Positions 22,228-34,356 of a stretch of 64,000 bases of DNA are shown one piece after another. The translations under genes and the position numbers were made by a program. The notes beneath the pieces are model-generated. The model had not been told where the DNA came from, made no database searches, and saw only the letters and a program-made list of their open reading frames with translations. The DNA lies in the NCBI RefSeq assembly GCF_005239225.2, contig NC_133287.1, forward strand, positions 10,149,493-10,213,492, given 5' to 3'. This DNA comes from Populus alba (lineage: Eukaryota > Streptophyta > Magnoliopsida > Malpighiales > Salicaceae). Position 1 is the first letter of the stretch. Each line of letters begins with the position of its first letter.

Positions 22228-23130
22228 CTTAGCCCTACTCTTTTTTTTTCTTTTTCCTTTCACTTCGAATGGCTCTCTGTTCGAATGGGGTGTGCACAGT
22301 TAATATTCTTCTTCTTCTTCTTTTCCCAAGTGCTAATTCATTAATGGAACCTGTAGAGGAAGGCGAGGCCTGTAGCTCTCCACTTGGGTCGCACGAATTA
22401 TGCCTCGGAAAGGAATGACACACATTACAAGAAGTATTATTAAGAAAAAAGTATCGCTAGAACACATTACAAGAAGTGCATAATGTGCAAAAAACATTAA
22501 GATGTTTGTAAAACTTTTGATATCGCCAATTAAGCCATAGGTACTTCAAGTGAACTTTCTGATAATCAGCCATTGCATCCCATGATGCAGCATCCATGAT
22601 CAGCCTTTTTTATGCTTCTTTGATGAGAAATGACCCTCCATTATAGTGGCGCAGGCAGGGAAGACTATCAGACAGAGGGTTGTGAAATATGGGGACAGCA
22701 AGATGGGGTCCAAGGATTTCTGAACTTTGGTTTGAATGGTGTGGAATATCTCTCTTTTTGCTGTCTTGGCATTGTCTAGGGCATATACCATGTGAGTGGG
22801 TTTGTTCTTGCTATTAATTATCAACAAGGTAGAAGACGATGTGATGAATCTCTCCTCCTCTCAGAGCTGGCTTAAGATTGAGGAAAAATTGATGGTGATA
22901 ACTTGTATTTTATTAGTTAAGCTTTTTATTCATTTTGAAAAACAAAAAGATAAATATAAAGAAATAATAAAAGATGAAATACATGACTCGGCTAAAAGTT
23001 ATAAGAATATTTTCATCTATGATTTTTTAACTAGTTATATCTTTTTTTTTTTTTTTAAAGTGGGTTTAGGAAGTAACTAATATTTTTCTAAAATTATAAA
23101 TGAAACATTATAAAATAAAATAATCACTTC
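22228..23130. other. Intergenic DNA, no gene seen
   Basis: Contains a CTT microsatellite (about 22306-22322) and a partial duplication of acacattacaagaagt (about 22421 and 22461). The open frame at 22796-23080 is AT-rich and has no recognisable domain. Confidence 0.45.
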
Positions 23131-23132
23131 TT

Positions 23133-23328
23133 GTTTTTTTTTTTATTATTATTATTAATTTGAGTGTCCGAGTTAGATTGTGTCCACCTCGACTAGTCTC
23201 ATAAAACCCTAAAATTAATGATCATGTAAATTTCTACTTGTCATCATATTAGTAACTACATGCCTCGAATTTGAGACCACATGAGAGTAAACTTCTTGAT
23301 CTCAAGCTCTGACCACCAAGTCACCTAC
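23133..23328 (-). repeat. tRNA-derived SINE (Salicaceae SaliS-like)
   Basis: On the minus strand the unit starts GTAGGTGACTTGGTGGTCAG, which fits a pol III A box. After about 30 bases comes GGTCTCAAATTCGAGGC (complement of 23262-23278), a B box. It ends in an A-rich/AAT tail (complement of 23133-23160). Length near 195 bp suits plant SINEs. SINEs are copied by LINE machinery and encode nothing. I could not identify a clear target duplication. The name SaliS is suggested by host and structure only. Confidence 0.6.
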
Positions 23329-23335
23329 TAAATTG

Positions 23336-24554
23336 TTATAACTATCCAGTTTTGACAATTTAGGTGGATGTCCCTACTCAGTTTCTATTTTTGGAGTTGT
23401 CTTTTTTTTTTTTTTCCTGAGCATTATAAAATAAATAGAGATTTGGGACAAAATGATAAATGAAACATTTTAAAATATTTAATAAATATTTTTATTTTTA
23501 TTTTTTATATATATGTCTATAAGTAAGGTTGTGAACAATCTTTATTTTATACTCTTAAGTCTTTTAATTAAATAAGTTAATTTTGGTATCATAAAATATA
23601 ATTAATAAATATACTTTACTTATTTTTTAAGTTTTTTAATAAAATAAAGACCTTAAATTATTTTCCGAATGGCCCTTGGACTCTGGTCAGCTCTGCCTCT
23701 CTCCTCCATTCACGCCTCAACCACTTATGTGAGCATAATTATTTCCTCCTTCTTTGGGCATCTCTTGTGAATTTGTTCATTAAATACAAGACACACCCCA
23801 CTTTGTTTGACTATGTAGGTCCAAACATACCTGACCATATTTTTGGATTCCCTACATTGATACATAAATTAAATAAGATTTGGGTTACGTCTTTTTAGGG
23901 AAATTAGTTCCCCTTGTCTTTATATTTTAGGGATTGTATCCAATTTATTATTGTATGCTTAATTGTATCAAATGTATCATTAAAAGGTTGTCGTGTCTCC
24001 AAGGAAAACACATCATGTGACCACGCTTGAATTTTATGTATTAAATATCCCTAAACATCAAGATAAATTTTTTTGGAAGGATCATTTCGGTTATTTTAAA
24101 AAAAAAAATTATTAAAAAATATATCAAGATAATATATTTTTTATTTTTTAAAAATTATTTTTAACATCAACATATCAAAATATTTAAAAATAATAAAAAT
24201 ATATTAATTTAAAAAAAATAAAAAAATAAAAAATATTTTTTAAAATATTAAAGATTTGAGATTCTGACGAGGATTCCACTCAGTTTTGACAATTTGTACA
24301 TGTAAGCAATTAAATTAATTTTTTAATGATAGGTATTTCGGAAATATAAAATATAAATTGATCGTATGCAAGCAGGATACAAAGAGCCATTTAGTCAAAT
24401 CTGGAATAGGTAAGACCGTACGAGCTCGATTACTATTTCAATTAAACTCAATGGGAACAATACAGCTAAATATAATTATAATTATTTTTACAATATATAC
24501 AAATAAGATTATGATAATATAATTAAATCGCCAAATAATTGATTATGTATGAAT
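23336..24554. other. AT-rich intergenic DNA with a MITE-like block
   Basis: The block at about 24060-24255 is almost pure A/T. It shares words such as catatcaaaatatttaaaaa and ataaaaaatatttttt with blocks near 47850-48000, 59215-59400 and 63020-63175. This suggests one dispersed AT-rich family with palindromic tendency. No gene is seen. Confidence 0.45.
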
Positions 24555-24562
24555 AATTGAAT

Positions 24563-24925
24563 TAGGGGTAATCATTTTCGGTTCAATTCGGTTTTTATAC
24601 AAAAAAATAATCAAACCAAATTTTTTTTTTAAAAAACCAAAATCGGTTCAAACCGACCGGTTTCTATCGTTTTTTAGGACAAAACTCGGTTCAAACTAGG
24701 TTGGCTCGGTTTTTCTGGTTTGGCACGGTTTTTTCGGTTTGGCTCAATTATTTTTTGTTTGGGTTTGGTTTGATTTTTTTGGTTTTATGTTTATAAAACC
24801 AAAACCGAACCGAACTGGTCAGTTTTTTCAAATCTTTAATCGGTTTTCTTTTACTATCCGATTTTTTCAAGTAATTTTTTAGTTTTCTTGTTTTAATTAA
24901 TTTTTCAGGTTTTTTATCATCCCTA
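24563..24925. mobile_element. hAT-type MITE rich in CGGTT words
   Basis: The element is 363 bp, starting TAGGGGTAATCAT and ending ATGATCCCTA-like (ATCATCCCTA), so the ends are inverted repeats TAGGG(G/A)T(A/G)AT. Flanking 8-bp repeats are AATTGAAT (24555-24562) and AATCGAAT (24926-24933), with a single mismatch. The interior carries many CGGTTC/CGGTTT words and their complements. This is the widespread plant TAGGGGTG..CGGTTCGGTT family, which has hAT-like 8-bp duplications. The open frame across it is not a gene. Confidence 0.75.
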
Positions 24926-24933
24926 AATCGAAT

Positions 24934-27455
24934 GATGAAAATTGTTTCACTCCTATAGCGTGGAGACATACGACAAGCTGAAACGAGATATTAGGAGGCC
25001 AAGTTTTTTGAATTTGCAATCCCTTCAGTTTCAATGTGTTTCCGACCCTCCAAAAAACAATTATGAAAAACCTCAATTTAATCTCGAACTAATTACTATT
25101 TTATCAATATTATCTCAATGTAATTAATAGTAAACAATGCCATCACTCCGGTCATCAACTGCTATCGGTAGTTAGAAATTTCTTTTAATTTGCAGACGAT
25201 ATATTAGACATAAATTTCAAGACTTTGTTAGTTTTATAAAACTACTTTTAAAACTTTTTCATGATCTCCCGGGAAGGTGGTTAATAGAAAGTGATTTTCG
25301 ATGAAAGAAAAATACAAACATTTCTAAAAGAATACACTTTCCTTTTCTTTACCCTAAACAATAAAAACATCATAAAATAACTAAATTACACTTAAAATCA
25401 AGATTTGTTAAACTACCATCCAAGACCTTTTTTGTATTCTCATCTTGGTTTCGAATGGGAAAGTTATTTCACTATTTTTCTCGGGTTCAATTTCGCACTA
25501 TACTATTAAGTTTTTTTTTAGTTTTTGAGAGATTAAAAATCAAGGAACTATAACTGACAAATGAGGAAAAACCAAGAATTAAAAAAAGATAAAAAAAAAA
25601 AAAAAAAGGAAAAAACAAAACTAGTCATCGGTGTCACCACGAGGATCAAACAACATGATCAAACTCTTTCATTCAAACTTAAATTCAATCTGACCCAAGC
25701 CTAATGTAGGGTTGTTCGAGGAGAGAATAAAGATAGAGGAAATAAAGATTAATTATAGATGACCGTCCAGGTTAATACATTTTAATAATGCCCCTTACTC
25801 GAGTCATGACTTTTTTCTTTTAACCCGTGCTGACTGTGAAGTTATTTGCTTAATTTCCGTCTCAAAATCAAAACAAGAAAAATATATTATACTGTTTTGT
25901 TTTAGAAATTGACCTAAATTTTAATCTATTATTTGGATTGTTTTTTATCTTATCAAATCAACTTGATTATGTTATGTCAATTCCTATACAATCAATTTAA
26001 AACTTTAATTGTATAAATAATAAAGTTCGGAGATTTCAAGGTTAATCTGCTAAATCAAGATTAATGATATTAAAAAAGAGTTTTTTATGAAATGTGTTTT
26101 TTTTTTAACATTTAAGAAAACAATGTTGCTTAAGATTTTTGGCAATTGGAATCGTTGTTACTAACATTGGATTTCGACCTAGTTTTTTTTTTACATTATT
26201 ATATTACGACTCATGTTTATTAAAAAATAAACTTGCAAGAATGCTGCCAACATCTTCAATTTGTACCCATAGCAAATTGCGGACAACAATACTAGTAAAC
26301 TCCTATATATCCAAAACAATTATTTTAGTGTCAAATTATGGTAAATCACATACAATTGATTGATGTAATAGCACCATGGTCTCATATTGTAAATTATGTT
26401 GGGGTAAAATTTATAAAATCAAAAGATTGAGACTGAGTTGGTAATAGGATACTACAATAGGGGTTAAATTGAGAGGTCTTTTTACTGTCCCGAAAATCAT
26501 TTATACAGTCAAATATTAAATCTTGACGAGTTAATGACTCAAGGAGTATGATGTTAGATGATGTACTATGATGGTCATATTTATTTTTGAGTTTTGAAAA
26601 TATTTTTAAAAATATATCCAATCCTTATACTTGTGATCTCCTCAATACTTTCATGTTTGTAGTTGAGATCCAATTTACTTTGTGTTAAAATTTATTTTAT
26701 TTTAAATTATTTTAAAATAAAAATTATTTTGCAAAACAACCTTCATCACAGCTAAGAAAAAAACATAAATGTGAATGCAATTAGGTGAGCCCCTCGGGCT
26801 CTTTTCAAATCAAATCATAGTATGACATGTGGCATTATAGCAGGTGAAGGTCACGAGCCTTGCCACATGTCAAGATCTTACTAGACTGTAGAGTTCCATG
26901 TCACGCAAGTGATGTGGTGGGCCCTACTGCTGTCAGGTCTCCGAAGACAAAAGAAGCAGAAAGGACATACAATGCAGACAAATGAAGGGCTAGCTAAAGT
27001 AACACCTTCGATAATTGGAATCAAAATCTAAGGTTATGGTTCCAAGTTGTGAGCATCTCCCCCTTTTTTTTTTCTTTGAAATTTGTCTGTGGGATGCAAG
27101 GAAAGAGACAATTGTGCCCAGCTGTCCCTAATCTCTGGACATATTTGTCATTTTATAGCATTAAAGTGCCATGTTCTTTTCTTCTGTTGGGTCAATTCCA
27201 GTTTCCTTTTGCTTGTGATATGATAGCCCTTTAGGCTGCTGGGGTCTTCGCCATTCTTATCCCTCCCATGTCCACACTGCCTGGATTATGTTGTTTGGAA
27301 TCATGTTAGTTCAGTCATAAATGAGCTCAAAATCATTCCTGATTGTTTAACGTTTGATTTTGGCTATGATTAGAGCCTCAGTCCTCTTAACATAAATATT
27401 TGTTTTCTTCATCCTCTCTAGTGGTTATTGGTCTAAAACCATTCATATAAAACCA
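24934..27455. other. AT-rich intergenic DNA, no gene seen
   Basis: There are poly-A runs (about 25589-25608) and AT-rich sequence. The only structured item is an 11-bp perfect inverted repeat at 26824-26871. Short frames show no domains. Confidence 0.45.
26824..26871. repeat. Perfect 11-bp inverted repeat with 26-base loop
   Basis: GACATGTGGCA at 26824-26834 pairs with TGCCACATGTC at 26861-26871. The arms contain CACATG/CATGTG, also an E-box-like word. Whether it is a transcribed hairpin or a pair of binding sites cannot be told. Confidence 0.5.
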
Positions 27456-27457
27456 AG

Positions 27458-27916
27458 CCGGAGTTCAACTTGGAACAAGGCTGGAAGTCGACTTATTCCG
27501 AGTCAACAAGAAAAAATTCATGAGATTAATCAAAATTGTATAATTTGATCCAAAATCTTGCATCGGAGAAAGTAAGTTATTGGTTTTTGGCTAAAACACA
27601 CTTGCAATTTGAGCCAATATATAATTTAAAGCATATCATAGATGCTAGAATCTTTATAGATACTTGCAATTCCAAGTAGGAGTTCAACTCGGAACAAGGC
27701 TGGAAGTCAATTTATTTCGAGTCAATTGAAATTAACCTATTAAATCAGTCTAAGTTGATTTATCAAATTAGTATGAGTTTTATAATTTGATCCAAAATCT
27801 TGTTTTAGGAGAAAATAAGTTTTTATTTTTTGGCTAAAACACACTTGTAATTTGAGCCCATATGTAATTTAAAGCACATCATAGATGCTAGAATCTTCGT
27901 AGACACCTGCAATTCC
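27458..27916. repeat. Tandem duplication of about 219-240 bp
   Basis: The block starting gagttcaact at 27461 recurs at 27680. Shared runs include ggaacaaggctggaagtc, taatttgatccaaaatcttg, ggctaaaacacact and catagatgctagaatctt. The second copy has an extra segment (about 27727-27775) rich in gattta and aatca words. No protein is encoded. Confidence 0.75.
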
Positions 27917-27919
27917 TTA

Positions 27920-29760
27920 CAATGATAACCAAACGCCATTATACATTGCTTCTTTGGTGAATGGCCTAATTCTTATACATGTGACATTGACGTTTGACTA
28001 TTTTGATGCTTGTGTCCCTCTCAAATACATCATATATATACCCTTTTCTTACAAGGAACAATTACTCATTAATTAAGGCTTCTTCTAGGGCTGAAGATCA
28101 GCTCGTTTATTTAGTATATGGGGATTTAATAATTTATAAGTTCGCATGATTATTGAAACATGCTCGAAATGTGGATTCCAAGATGATCATCGTAAATCTT
28201 CAATGGCCCTACAAATTAAAGCCTATCCACACCACATTCCATGCCCCATTTTATAAGCATGCTGAATAATGCACATACTAGCCAATGATAACCTTTCTTC
28301 TATTTGTTATTATTTTTTTAAAAACTTACTCATACCCAATTATACCGTTATGGATAAAAGGAAATTAATGATTTTATCACTAGAAAGCATGGTTATAAGC
28401 ATTGTCGAGGGTTTACCTTCGCACAAGTTGTTATTCCAGGTTGAATGAGTTAATCTGGGTTAAATATTAAAATTTTTGTAATCTCTAAAATAATAATATT
28501 TTTTTAAAAATTTAAACTTTTTATAGATATGATCCGAGTTAGATCCAGATTATCAAGCCACTGGCCATTCACCCATAGTATTGGCCGACTCTTTAAACAA
28601 AGGATAGAAAGACAACAGTGGGATGTCAGCTTTAGCTTTTTAAAGTTTCTCTTTTTTGAGAAGATTTTGGTTTGGAATGACTGTCTCTGCAGAAGGAAAA
28701 AGAAGACTCTCTGCGTGTGATTGTTAGATGATACAAAAGAAATCCTCTTAACATTTTACAGCACAGAAGTGACTGGACATACAAAATACTTGACAAGAAT
28801 CGACATGAACGTATGGCAAGTAATCTGAAAATGTTTAGTGCCAACACAGAAGATACTAATGGGTTCATGGTCCTAACATGGTGGGTGACCAAATCCACCA
28901 CCACCATCGATTTTCTACCTCGAGATTCTCACATTCTCACAAAATGTTAAAGTTTAAAGTCGTTAAAAATGGGTTTTAGGTCTCTTACTGTATGGCCAAA
29001 CCTAGAGAATGTAGGATTCCTCCATGCCGCAAGCAATACAATTTGATCACACAACCTTTACCCTCTTTCTCTTTCTGCCCCCTTTTTTTGTTGTTGTTGA
29101 AAACCATGCATAACCTAGTTAGGTACACAGACATGACAATACTCCTCCTGTTGGTGTATTTGTTTTTGGTACAAAGTACAACAACATTTGCATAACCCAT
29201 CTCTAAGTAATAAGATGACTGATGACTCACTAACCCAGAAAGAATTTTGGTTCACTATGCCTACTAACATTAAAAAATGTTTGAGGTTTTGTAATAATTA
29301 TAATTCCACTCATGCGTTGTTCCCTTTTAATTTGCTTGTTACAATTGTGGTCAGGAATATAAAATTCAATAGTATATATGCTTTTCAGGCCGATGCATGA
29401 TTATCTCAGAAATGGGAATTTCCATTTCTCTCCTTCCCTTAAGAATATTGCCACGTTTGGTGCGTTTAATATATATATATATATATATATATTGATTTCC
29501 TTAACCTTTACTGACTCAATGACAAGCATGCTAATGCTAGTTCCCTTTATACTACCAAAAAACTGGTTCTTTTCTTGGTTCTGACACAAGCAAGATTTTG
29601 GTGAATGGATTTCTGGCTTGTAAAGCAGGGAGTGGGTTCTAATCTAAGGATTACCTTGAGCAAAAGTAATCCGATTTGAAAGTTGCTTTTACTAGTAGCT
29701 AAAACAGTTGCTATTAGCTGAAAAATTTAGCATTTCTTTTTTGCTTTGTGGTTCTTGCGC
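27920..29760. other. Intergenic DNA upstream of the receptor kinase
   Basis: Contains an (AT)n microsatellite at about 29469-29492. Around 28430-28560 there are decayed words (ggttgaatgagttaatctggg, atccgagttagatccag) recalling the CCCGG-edged element family at 34357. The 29766 start codon has no clear TATA box within reach that I could choose with confidence. Confidence 0.45.
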
Positions 29761-29765
29761 GCTTC

Positions 29766-32684
29766 ATGACTTCAATGGCAATGAGGATAAGAGAAGTTGG
29801 TCTCCATTTTATGGTTTTCTTGTGGTTTTCGACCACTGCAAATGGATTGTTGTCTCCTAAAGGAATAAATTATGAAGGTAACTTCAAGATTCTTTCTTTT
29901 TTTCTTCAGCTTCAAATATGAAGAAAAATGGAAGGTTTTTTTTTATTTATTTTGACGATGGTGTCTATATTTCAGTTCAAGCTTTAATAGGAATAAAAGC
30001 TTCTTTACATGATCCTCATGGGGTTCTTGATAATTGGGATGGAGATGCTGTTGATCCATGTAGCTGGACCATGGTAACTTGCTCTCCTGAGAGTCTTGTC
30101 ATTGGCCTGTAAGTCCTCTACAATCTTGTATTTTCATTGTACAAAAATTTCAAGACATAACATGAATGTCAAGAAACCAATATGAATTAGCTGTAAGGAA
30201 ACAAGAAACGATCATTTATTGAGGTTGCTGAAATTGTCTTGTTGCAGGGGAACTCCTAGCCAGAATTTATCTGGAACTCTTTCTCCAACTATTGGCAACT
30301 TGACAAATCTTCAGACTGTGTGAGTAATCAGAAACAAATGGACATTTCTAAAGTTTGAAGAGTGTTCCTTATATGTCACTGGTCTTAACTTTTGGGATGT
30401 TATATGTATTTTCAGGCTCCTGCAAAGCAATAATATTACAGGACCAATTCCTGCAGAAATAGAACGGCTCTCAAAGCTTCACACACTTGATCTTTCTGAT
30501 AATTTCTTTACTGGGAAAATTCCTTCCTCTTTAGGCCATCTGAGGAGTCTAGAATACCTGTGAGTTTGAAATTTTGCAATCACAATATCAAGCTCAAGTA
30601 TTTTGTTGTTGCATCTTGAAGAATCCCTGTCCTTTGGATCTAATTTTAATTTGGGTTGTTTGAACTGGATTAGGAGGCTAAATAATAACAGTCTCTCTGG
30701 AGAATTCCCATTGTCATTGGCTAACATGACCCAGCTTGTGTTACTGTATGTATCTTGACCCTATTCTTGTAAACCAGAGATTTAAAACCTGATTAAAATG
30801 TGTTCTCAAAGGTGTTTTTGTCTGTGGATTTCAGTGACTTGTCATTCAATAACCTGAGTGGCCCTGTACCAAGATTTCCTTCCAAAACATTCAGGTAAAT
30901 CTCTCCCCTCTTCCTCTCGCTTTCTCAGAATAGTGAATTTGAAGGCCAACTTTGATTGTATCTTCTGTTGCATTTCTTTTTCTCGCAGCATTGCTGGAAA
31001 CCCTCTAATCTGCCCAACAGGTTCAGAACCAGAATGCTTTGGGACAACACTAATGCCAATGTCCATGAACTTGAATAGCACACAAAGTAAGGAACTGGAA
31101 CTTTCTATCCTGATTCAGTGATGCTCGATTCATAATTTGCTACTTGCTTAGGATTGATCCTGATAGTAATCTCATCACATCTTAAGCAGCTCTACCTTCA
31201 GACAAACCAAAGAGTCACAAAATAGCTGTTGCATTTGGCTCAAGCGTTGGTTCTGCCTCACTTATCATTCTTGGAATTGGATTATTTTTGTGGTGGAGGC
31301 AAAGGCACAATCAACCGACGTTTTTCGATGTTAAAGGTGTGTACCAAATATAACCCTTCAATTTCACAAATTACTTGCTATGGTAATTAGTCCTTATAGT
31401 AATCAATGATGCAACTCCGTGGCTCACCAGATCGCCAGCATGAGGAAGTTTCTCTTGGAAACTTGAGGAGGTTCCAGTTTAGAGAACTTCAGATTTCGAC
31501 AAACAACTTTAGCAATAAGAACATACTTGGAAAGGGAGGTTTTGGGATTGTGTACAAAGGGATTCTTCATGATGGGACTGTTGTAGCTGTCAAGAGGCTT
31601 AAAGATGGCAATGCCATTGGAGGAGAGATTCAATTCCAAACAGAAGTTGAGATGATCAGCTTAGCAGTGCACCGGAACCTCCTTAGGCTCTATGGATTTT
31701 GTATGACACCAACAGAAAGACTTCTAGTTTATCCATACATGTCAAATGGCAGCGTAGCTTTGCGTCTCAAAGGTAGCATAATTTGATTTCTGTTGCTAAG
31801 ATTGTCAATACCACTAACCTAAATTGATAAAATGAGTATTTTGAGTAGCTAAACTGATGATCCTTATTAATTGCGGCAGGCAAACCAGTCTTGGATTGGG
31901 GCACCAGGAAGAGAATTGCTCTAGGAGCTGCGAGGGGACTATTGTACCTCCATGAGCAGTGTGATCCAAAGATAATCCACAGGGATGTTAAGGCTGCAAA
32001 TATATTGCTTGATGATTATTGTGAGGCTGTAGTAGGTGATTTTGGGTTGGCAAAGCTTTTAGATCACCAAGATTCACATGTCACGACTGCTGTCAGAGGC
32101 ACCGTTGGGCATATAGCACCTGAATATCTTTCAACTGGTCAATCCTCTGAGAAAACTGATGTTTTTGGATTCGGAATTCTGCTTCTTGAATTAATCACAG
32201 GCCAAAGAGCAATAGAATTTGGCAAGGCAGCGAACCAGAAAGGAGCCATGCTAGACTGGGTGAGTACAATCTACTTATAATCATGGTGCCTCTGGGTGCT
32301 TTAGAAACCTTTGTTCTACCGTCTGGAATTCAGTTCTCTGACAATTGTTGATTATGATTGCAGGTAAAGAAAATTCATCAGGAGAAAAAGCTTGAAATGC
32401 TTGTAGACAAGGATATAAAGGGAAATTATGATAGAATTGAGCTTGAAGAGATGGTACAAGTTGCCCTCTTGAGCACCCAATACCTTCCTAGCCATAGACC
32501 CAAAATGTCTGAAGTAGTTAGAATGCTTGAAGGAGATGGTCTTGCAGAGAGATGGGAAGCTTCTCAGAGAGCAGAAGCAACTAAGTCCAAACCCCACGAG
32601 CTCTCCTCGTCAGATCGATATTCTGATCTCACTGATGACTCTTCATTACTAGTCCAGGCAATGGAGCTCTCTGGTCCGAGGTGA
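29766..32684 (+). CDS. NIK1: LRR receptor kinase, NSP-interacting kinase 1 type (11 exons)
   Basis: Exons: 29766-29877, 29976-30108, 30248-30319, 30416-30559, 30674-30745, 30835-30894, 30989-31086, 31190-31336, 31431-31772, 31880-32259, 32364-32684; all introns GT-AG, summing to 626 residues. Order: signal peptide (1 to about 27), LRR N-cap with [10 protein letters not shown] (64-73), about five LRRs, a Pro/Ser-poor juxtamembrane, one membrane helix (about 242-264), then the kinase with GKGGFG (313-318), Lys334, HRD (427-429), DFG (447-449) and APE (473-475). All catalytic residues are present, so it should be active. Activation-loop threonines 462, 463 and 468 sit where AtNIK1 has Thr468, 469 and 474. 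The C-terminus [16 protein letters not shown] is typical of NIKs. NIK1 acts at the plasma membrane in antiviral immunity and growth control through translation suppression. NIK2/NIK3 are close alternatives. Confidence 0.93.
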
Positions 32685-32990
32685 AATCCTTACAATTTTT
32701 TTTTTAAGATATATATTTCCCTTTCTTTTCTTTTTCTATTTTGAAGAGACTTAGAATAATGAAAGATCAAGTTATAGGAGAAGCTGTTTTGTGATAGTAT
32801 TTTCATGATTGAGGGTTCTTTTGTTGTATTATAGTAGTATAATCGAAGCTCCAAAGGGCTTGATGTTTTCATCAAATTGTACAGATCCTGTATTGAGAAA
32901 CTGACACTACCGAAAAATCCATGTATTTGTATCGCCACCGAGTGACAATTCTATGAGGATCCAATTTAGTTTGCGAGTTAATTTTGTTCA
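32685..32990. other. 3' flank of the receptor kinase gene
   Basis: Presumed 3' UTR of the NIK1-type gene, beginning with a poly-T stretch at about 32697-32705. No other feature is seen. Confidence 0.5.
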
Positions 32991-33479
32991 TCATATATAT
33001 AAATGAAATGGATGTAGAACAGTGTTATCAAAAGGTAATTTAAATGTTTCTAAAGAAGCCTTTAATGAGGCAAGGCTCCCTCCCTTTCCTACAAGATCAA
33101 CATTACTTTCTGCATCGCCGCCAACAATGTCTGCTTCACTCTCTGTTTCTGAATCATAAGACACATCCACTTCCTCATTAAAATCTTGCAATCTTCATCA
33201 TTAGAGTCAAAACTGTCAGTTTGCTGGTTACTGTAATTGCCCTGAACCTCACATGCCTCATTATTTCAAACATTGTGGTGACCTCTTCCCAACGTTCTGT
33301 TTGCCATTACGAGGGATCAACCTCCTTGAAGCTTACGTAACTTCTGGCACAAGAACTCTACTTCTCTCTGCCCTATGACAAAGGACAAGGATGCCTCCTG
33401 TTGCTGTTCGGTTATTTTAAATTGTCTGGCACTCACTTCGATGACAGGAGGACGAGTTTTTGCATCTTGAGAAAGCAAT
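32991..33479 (-). pseudogene. Unidentified coding remnant
   Basis: Two minus-strand pieces look protein-like rather than random. One (about 33312-33479) reads RPPVIEVSARQFKITEQQ followed by EVEFLCQKLRKLQGG and then a stop. The other (32991-33191) is acidic (VDVSYDSETESEADIVGGDA) and ends after a short Leu/Lys segment. They lie in the same direction and could be terminal exons or a decayed copy of one gene. I do not recognise the family. No start context or exon chain joins them convincingly. Confidence 0.25.
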
Positions 33480-34350
33480 TCAGTATGTGAGGAATCGGAA
33501 GGCAGCTCGGCTTAATTCATGCTGATACATGATAGAAGAATTATTAAGAAGATCAAATTTCCAGGAACAAATACCAGAAACATAATTCTGCAGAAAAGAA
33601 GAAGTAGAGCCCAAGAGTTCCATTCAGGAACTAAGCTAGCAGTTCTTCTCTAAAAATCCATCCCTGCCTTCTTTTTTTATATTCTCTCATATGCTTCTTT
33701 TGGTCAGAATCTGTAGAGCCCAACTATACATTTCAACGATAGATTCAGACAACTGAACAAGACATTGACATGAAAACATCCTAGAAGCCCAAACATATAA
33801 TATAAAAAACTCTTAATTCTTGACGGCAACCTAGTAAAGGAACTGGGAACATAATGTCATAACTAAAAAACCTTAAGAATTTGATGGAAAAAAAATGTTG
33901 GGCATACTAAGGCCCCTTTTTTTGATGCCTGGGTTAAACATAGGCTTTTCACAAAATTACTACACAGGAGATAATATAAATCCTAAGAAGTTGAGAAAAA
34001 AAAAAAAAAAAGTATTTTCTAGTTATAAAACACACAAGTATTTGAAATATGGGAAGAATAAAACTATACTAACTTCAAGAATCTACTAAAATCATAGTGT
34101 GCAAGCTTGCGCAAAGGCTTAATAGATTATCCGAGAAGCAACCCATTTTTGTTTTTTAACTGGGATACTAAAATCATATACTACTATCATTGATTCTACA
34201 AAACAAAAAGAAGATGGCATACTGTAGTCTTTGTCGGTTGTCCAAGAATGTCCTTGTGTGACAAGCAGTAGCATACATGTATAATTATACAATGGGCCCA
34301 CACCAAGCCATGGACGGATCGATCATTTTTCACCCGAAGCAATGTTTAAA
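33480..34350. other. Intergenic DNA, no gene seen
   Basis: AT-rich sequence with an A-run at about 33996-34011. Nothing recognisable is present. Confidence 0.45.
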
Positions 34351-34356
34351 GCATAG

